This document shows positions 3,625-5,087 of a DNA stretch of 5,087 nt, one piece after another (within the stretch, counting starts at the first letter, position 1; each line of letters starts with the position of its first letter). The DNA is from an uncultured Ruminococcus sp. GTDB taxonomy: Bacteria > Bacillota > Clostridia > UBA1212 > UBA1255. The stretch is from the NCBI GenBank assembly GCA_902782885.1, contig CACZOW010000326.1, positions 1 through 5,087 of the forward strand, written 5' to 3'. The notes under the pieces were generated by a model. The model was not told the origin of the DNA. It did no database searches and saw only the letters and a list, made by a program, of their open reading frames with translations. The translations under genes and the position numbers were made by a program.

Positions 3625-5087
3625 ATGAACGACAATTTTGTGAACGTCAAACTGAAAGAATTCACGGCGCGGCTGCCGGAGCAGAAGATCGCGGTGCTGG
3701 GCTTCGGCGTGAGCAACCGCGCGCTGCTGCGTTTTTTGAAGGGAAACGGCGCCCGCAACGTGTTTCTGCTGGATCTGAAGGACAGCGCGGAGGCGCGGGC
3801 GGAGGCGGAAACGCTGGTCGCGGAAGGCGCGCTTTCCGGGTTCACCTTCGGGGAGACGTATCTGGATGGGCTGCCCGCGGGCGGCTTCGATCTGATATTC
3901 CGGTCGCCGATCATCCGGCCGGACGAGGCGCATATTGACGCCGCCGTGCGCGGAGGAGCGGTATTGACCTCCGAAATGGAAGTGTTCATGGAGCATTGCC
4001 CCTGCCCGATGTACGCCATCACCGGCAGCGACGGCAAGACCACTACCACGACTCTCACCGCGCGCCTGCTGGAGGAGCATTACAGGGGCACGGACGTGCG
4101 CGTCTGGCTCGGCGGCAACATCGGCACGCCCCTCATCGACAAACTTGATCAGATCAACCCCCGCGACCGCGTGGTGCTGGAACTGTCCAGCTTCCAGCTG
4201 ATGCACACGCGCGTTTCGCCGGAGGCGTCGGCGATCACCAACATCACGCCCAACCACCTGAACGTGCACAAGGATTATCAGGAATATATCGACGCCAAAA
4301 AGGCGGTTTTCGACCGTCCGCTGAACGCGTTTGCGTCCGGTTTTTTGAACAGGGGACAGACCCGTGTTCAAAAAAAGCGGGTGGTGCTGAACGCGGGCAA
4401 CGCGGTCACCGCGGGCATCGCGCGGGCGTTGGCGGAGGACGGCGCGGGCGACATGGTGGTGGACGTGTTCACCGCCAAATCGGCAAAAGAGACCGCGCTC
4501 TCGCTGCCGCACAACGGCGCCACGGCATTCTTTGACGGTGGCAAACTGGTGTTCCGCGGTTTCTGCGCGGGCTGCGGCGCCTGCGCGGGTCAGACCTTCG
4601 AGCTGGAGCGCGAAAACGTACTGCTGCCCGGCCTGCATAACGTGGAAAACCTGATGACCGCGGCGCTGCTGCTCCGGACGGAGATCAGCCCGGAGGACGT
4701 GCGGGAAGTTGCCGCCCGCTTCGGCGGAGTGGAGCACCGGCTCGAAAAAGTGCGTGTGCTGGACGGCGTCACGTATATCAACAGCTCGATCGACAGCAGC
4801 CCCGAGCGCACTATCAACGCGCTCTCTGTATTCCCCGACCGCAGCCTGGTGATGATCGCCGGCGGCAAGGACAAAAATCTCGACTACTCGCCCCTCGGCC
4901 AACACCTGGTGCGCAAGGTCAAAACGCTGATCCTCACCGGGCCCACCGCCGCCAAGATCGAGGCTTCGCTGAATGCCGCCGGAGGCGCGGATGTTGTCAA
5001 CGTCGTTCACGCTTCTTCGTACCCCGAGGCGGTTGCGGCCGCGCGTCAATACGCCGTGCCCGGCGACGTCGTGCTCCTGTCGCCCGC
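3625..5087 (+). CDS. murD: UDP-N-acetylmuramoylalanine--D-glutamate ligase, 3' end missing, with in-frame palindromic insert
   Basis: MurD adds D-glutamate to UDP-MurNAc-L-Ala with ATP in the cytoplasm, a core step of peptidoglycan synthesis. 487 residues are present, ending at LLSP, where the family continues with about 20-25 more residues. Landmarks are the N-terminal UDP-binding loop GFGVSN (26-31), the P-loop GSDGKTTTTT (134-143), ELSSFQL (186-192), NITPNHLNVHK (206-216) and YIDAKK, whose K225 matches the carbamylated lysine of E. coli MurD (K198). Further on come LPGLHNVEN (334-342), HRLE (371-374), NSSIDSSPERT (386-396, a variant of the common NDSKATN) and AGGKDKNLDY (412-421). The expected full length of about 510 exceeds the usual 440-460. 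Part of this is the 15-residue insert at 238-252, encoded by a palindromic DNA element. Another oddity is a cysteine cluster CAGCGACAG at 314-322. It lies 21 bp after gatB on the same strand and is probably in the same operon. Confidence 0.95.
   Translation, partial: MNDNFVNVKLKEFTARLPEQKIAVLGFGVSNRALLRFLKGNGARNVFLLDLKDSAEARAEAETLVAEGALSGFTFGETYLDGLPAGGFDLIFRSPIIRPDEAHIDAAVRGGAVLTSEMEVFMEHCPCPMYAITGSDGKTTTTTLTARLLEEHYRGTDVRVWLGGNIGTPLIDKLDQINPRDRVVLELSSFQLMHTRVSPEASAITNITPNHLNVHKDYQEYIDAKKAVFDRPLNAFASGFLNRGQTRVQKKRVVLNAGNAVTAGIARALAEDGAGDMVVDVFTAKSAKETALSLPHNGATAFFDGGKLVFRGFCAGCGACAGQTFELERENVLLPGLHNVENLMTAALLLRTEISPEDVREVAARFGGVEHRLEKVRVLDGVTYINSSIDSSPERTINALSVFPDRSLVMIAGGKDKNLDYSPLGQHLVRKVKTLILTGPTAAKIEASLNAAGGADVVNVVHASSYPEAVAAARQYAVPGDVVLLSP
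4341..4376 (+). repeat. REP-like palindromic element inside murD
   Basis: TTTTTTGAACA (4341-4351) and TGTTCAAAAAA (4365-4375) are perfect 11-bp inverted arms. After one G-G mismatch, GGG (4353-4355) pairs with CCC (4361-4363) around an ACAGA loop. The element is 36 bp and in frame, encoding FLNRGQTRVQKK. The flanks CCGG and GCGGG are shared with the gatB copy. The third reading frame of the left arm would contain TGA, so the insertion is tolerated only in the other two frames. Confidence 0.9.
4563..4589 (+). repeat. 9-bp direct repeat encoding the MurD cysteine cluster
   Basis: CTGCGCGGG occurs at 4563-4571 and 4581-4589, offset by 18 bp (6 codons), with a related CTGCGG between them. Together they encode C314, C317 and C320. 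This could be a small slippage expansion in a surface loop of the MurD central domain. Confidence 0.5.

Noticed and set aside
3562..5049. 495-codon open frame on the minus strand, antisense to murD
   Set aside because: Its composition (rich in R, H, V, A, Q) is typical of a GC-rich shadow frame. It has no recognisable domain and lies opposite a clear, conserved murD.

Overview
The window looks like a chromosomal segment from a GC-rich anaerobic bacterium. A Clostridia/Bacillota-like lineage, for example a gut or rumen genome, is my best guess. It rests on the style of the MurD and GatB proteins, the strong GGAGG-type ribosome binding sites and a DUF4143-type ATPase. This is inference from protein style only, and no rRNA or other taxonomic marker is present.

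Layout. (a) Positions 1-205, minus strand: the first 68 codons of an AAA+ ATPase of the AAA_14/DUF4143 type, running off the left edge. (b) Positions 206-602: a gene-free, AT-richer stretch. It holds a candidate promoter with a hairpin/operator for the ATPase and a striking array of six ATTTCG(C) repeats spaced 10-12 bp apart. (c) Positions 603-1892, minus strand: a complete Gfo/Idh/MocA-family NAD(P)-dependent oxidoreductase. (d) Positions 1893-2091: a divergent intergenic region with one sigma70-type promoter in each direction. The oxidoreductase promoter is overlaid by two inverted repeats that look like operators. (e) Positions 2092-3603, plus strand: gatB, subunit B of the tRNA-dependent amidotransferase. 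(f) Positions 3625-5087, plus strand: murD, a peptidoglycan precursor ligase missing only its last couple of dozen codons at the right edge.

The most unusual signal is a short palindromic element present twice, once inside gatB (about 2440-2500) and once inside murD (4341-4376). Both copies have TTTTTGAACA / TGTTCAAAAA arms around a GGG-ACAGA-CCC core. Both are 36 bp long and lie in frame in essential housekeeping genes, adding extra residues where each family normally has a short loop. The left half of the gatB copy is perfectly duplicated as a 24-bp (8-codon) tandem repeat. The two copies are translated partly in different frames, which suggests that the DNA or RNA palindrome was inserted and not a peptide. 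They behave like REP/RAYT-type elements or like the protein-coding palindromic elements of Rickettsia.

gatB and murD are probably co-transcribed (21-bp gap, same strand) and link translation fidelity with cell-wall synthesis only by co-expression. The oxidoreductase and ATPase are separate units on the opposite strand, and nothing in the sequence ties them functionally to gatB-murD.
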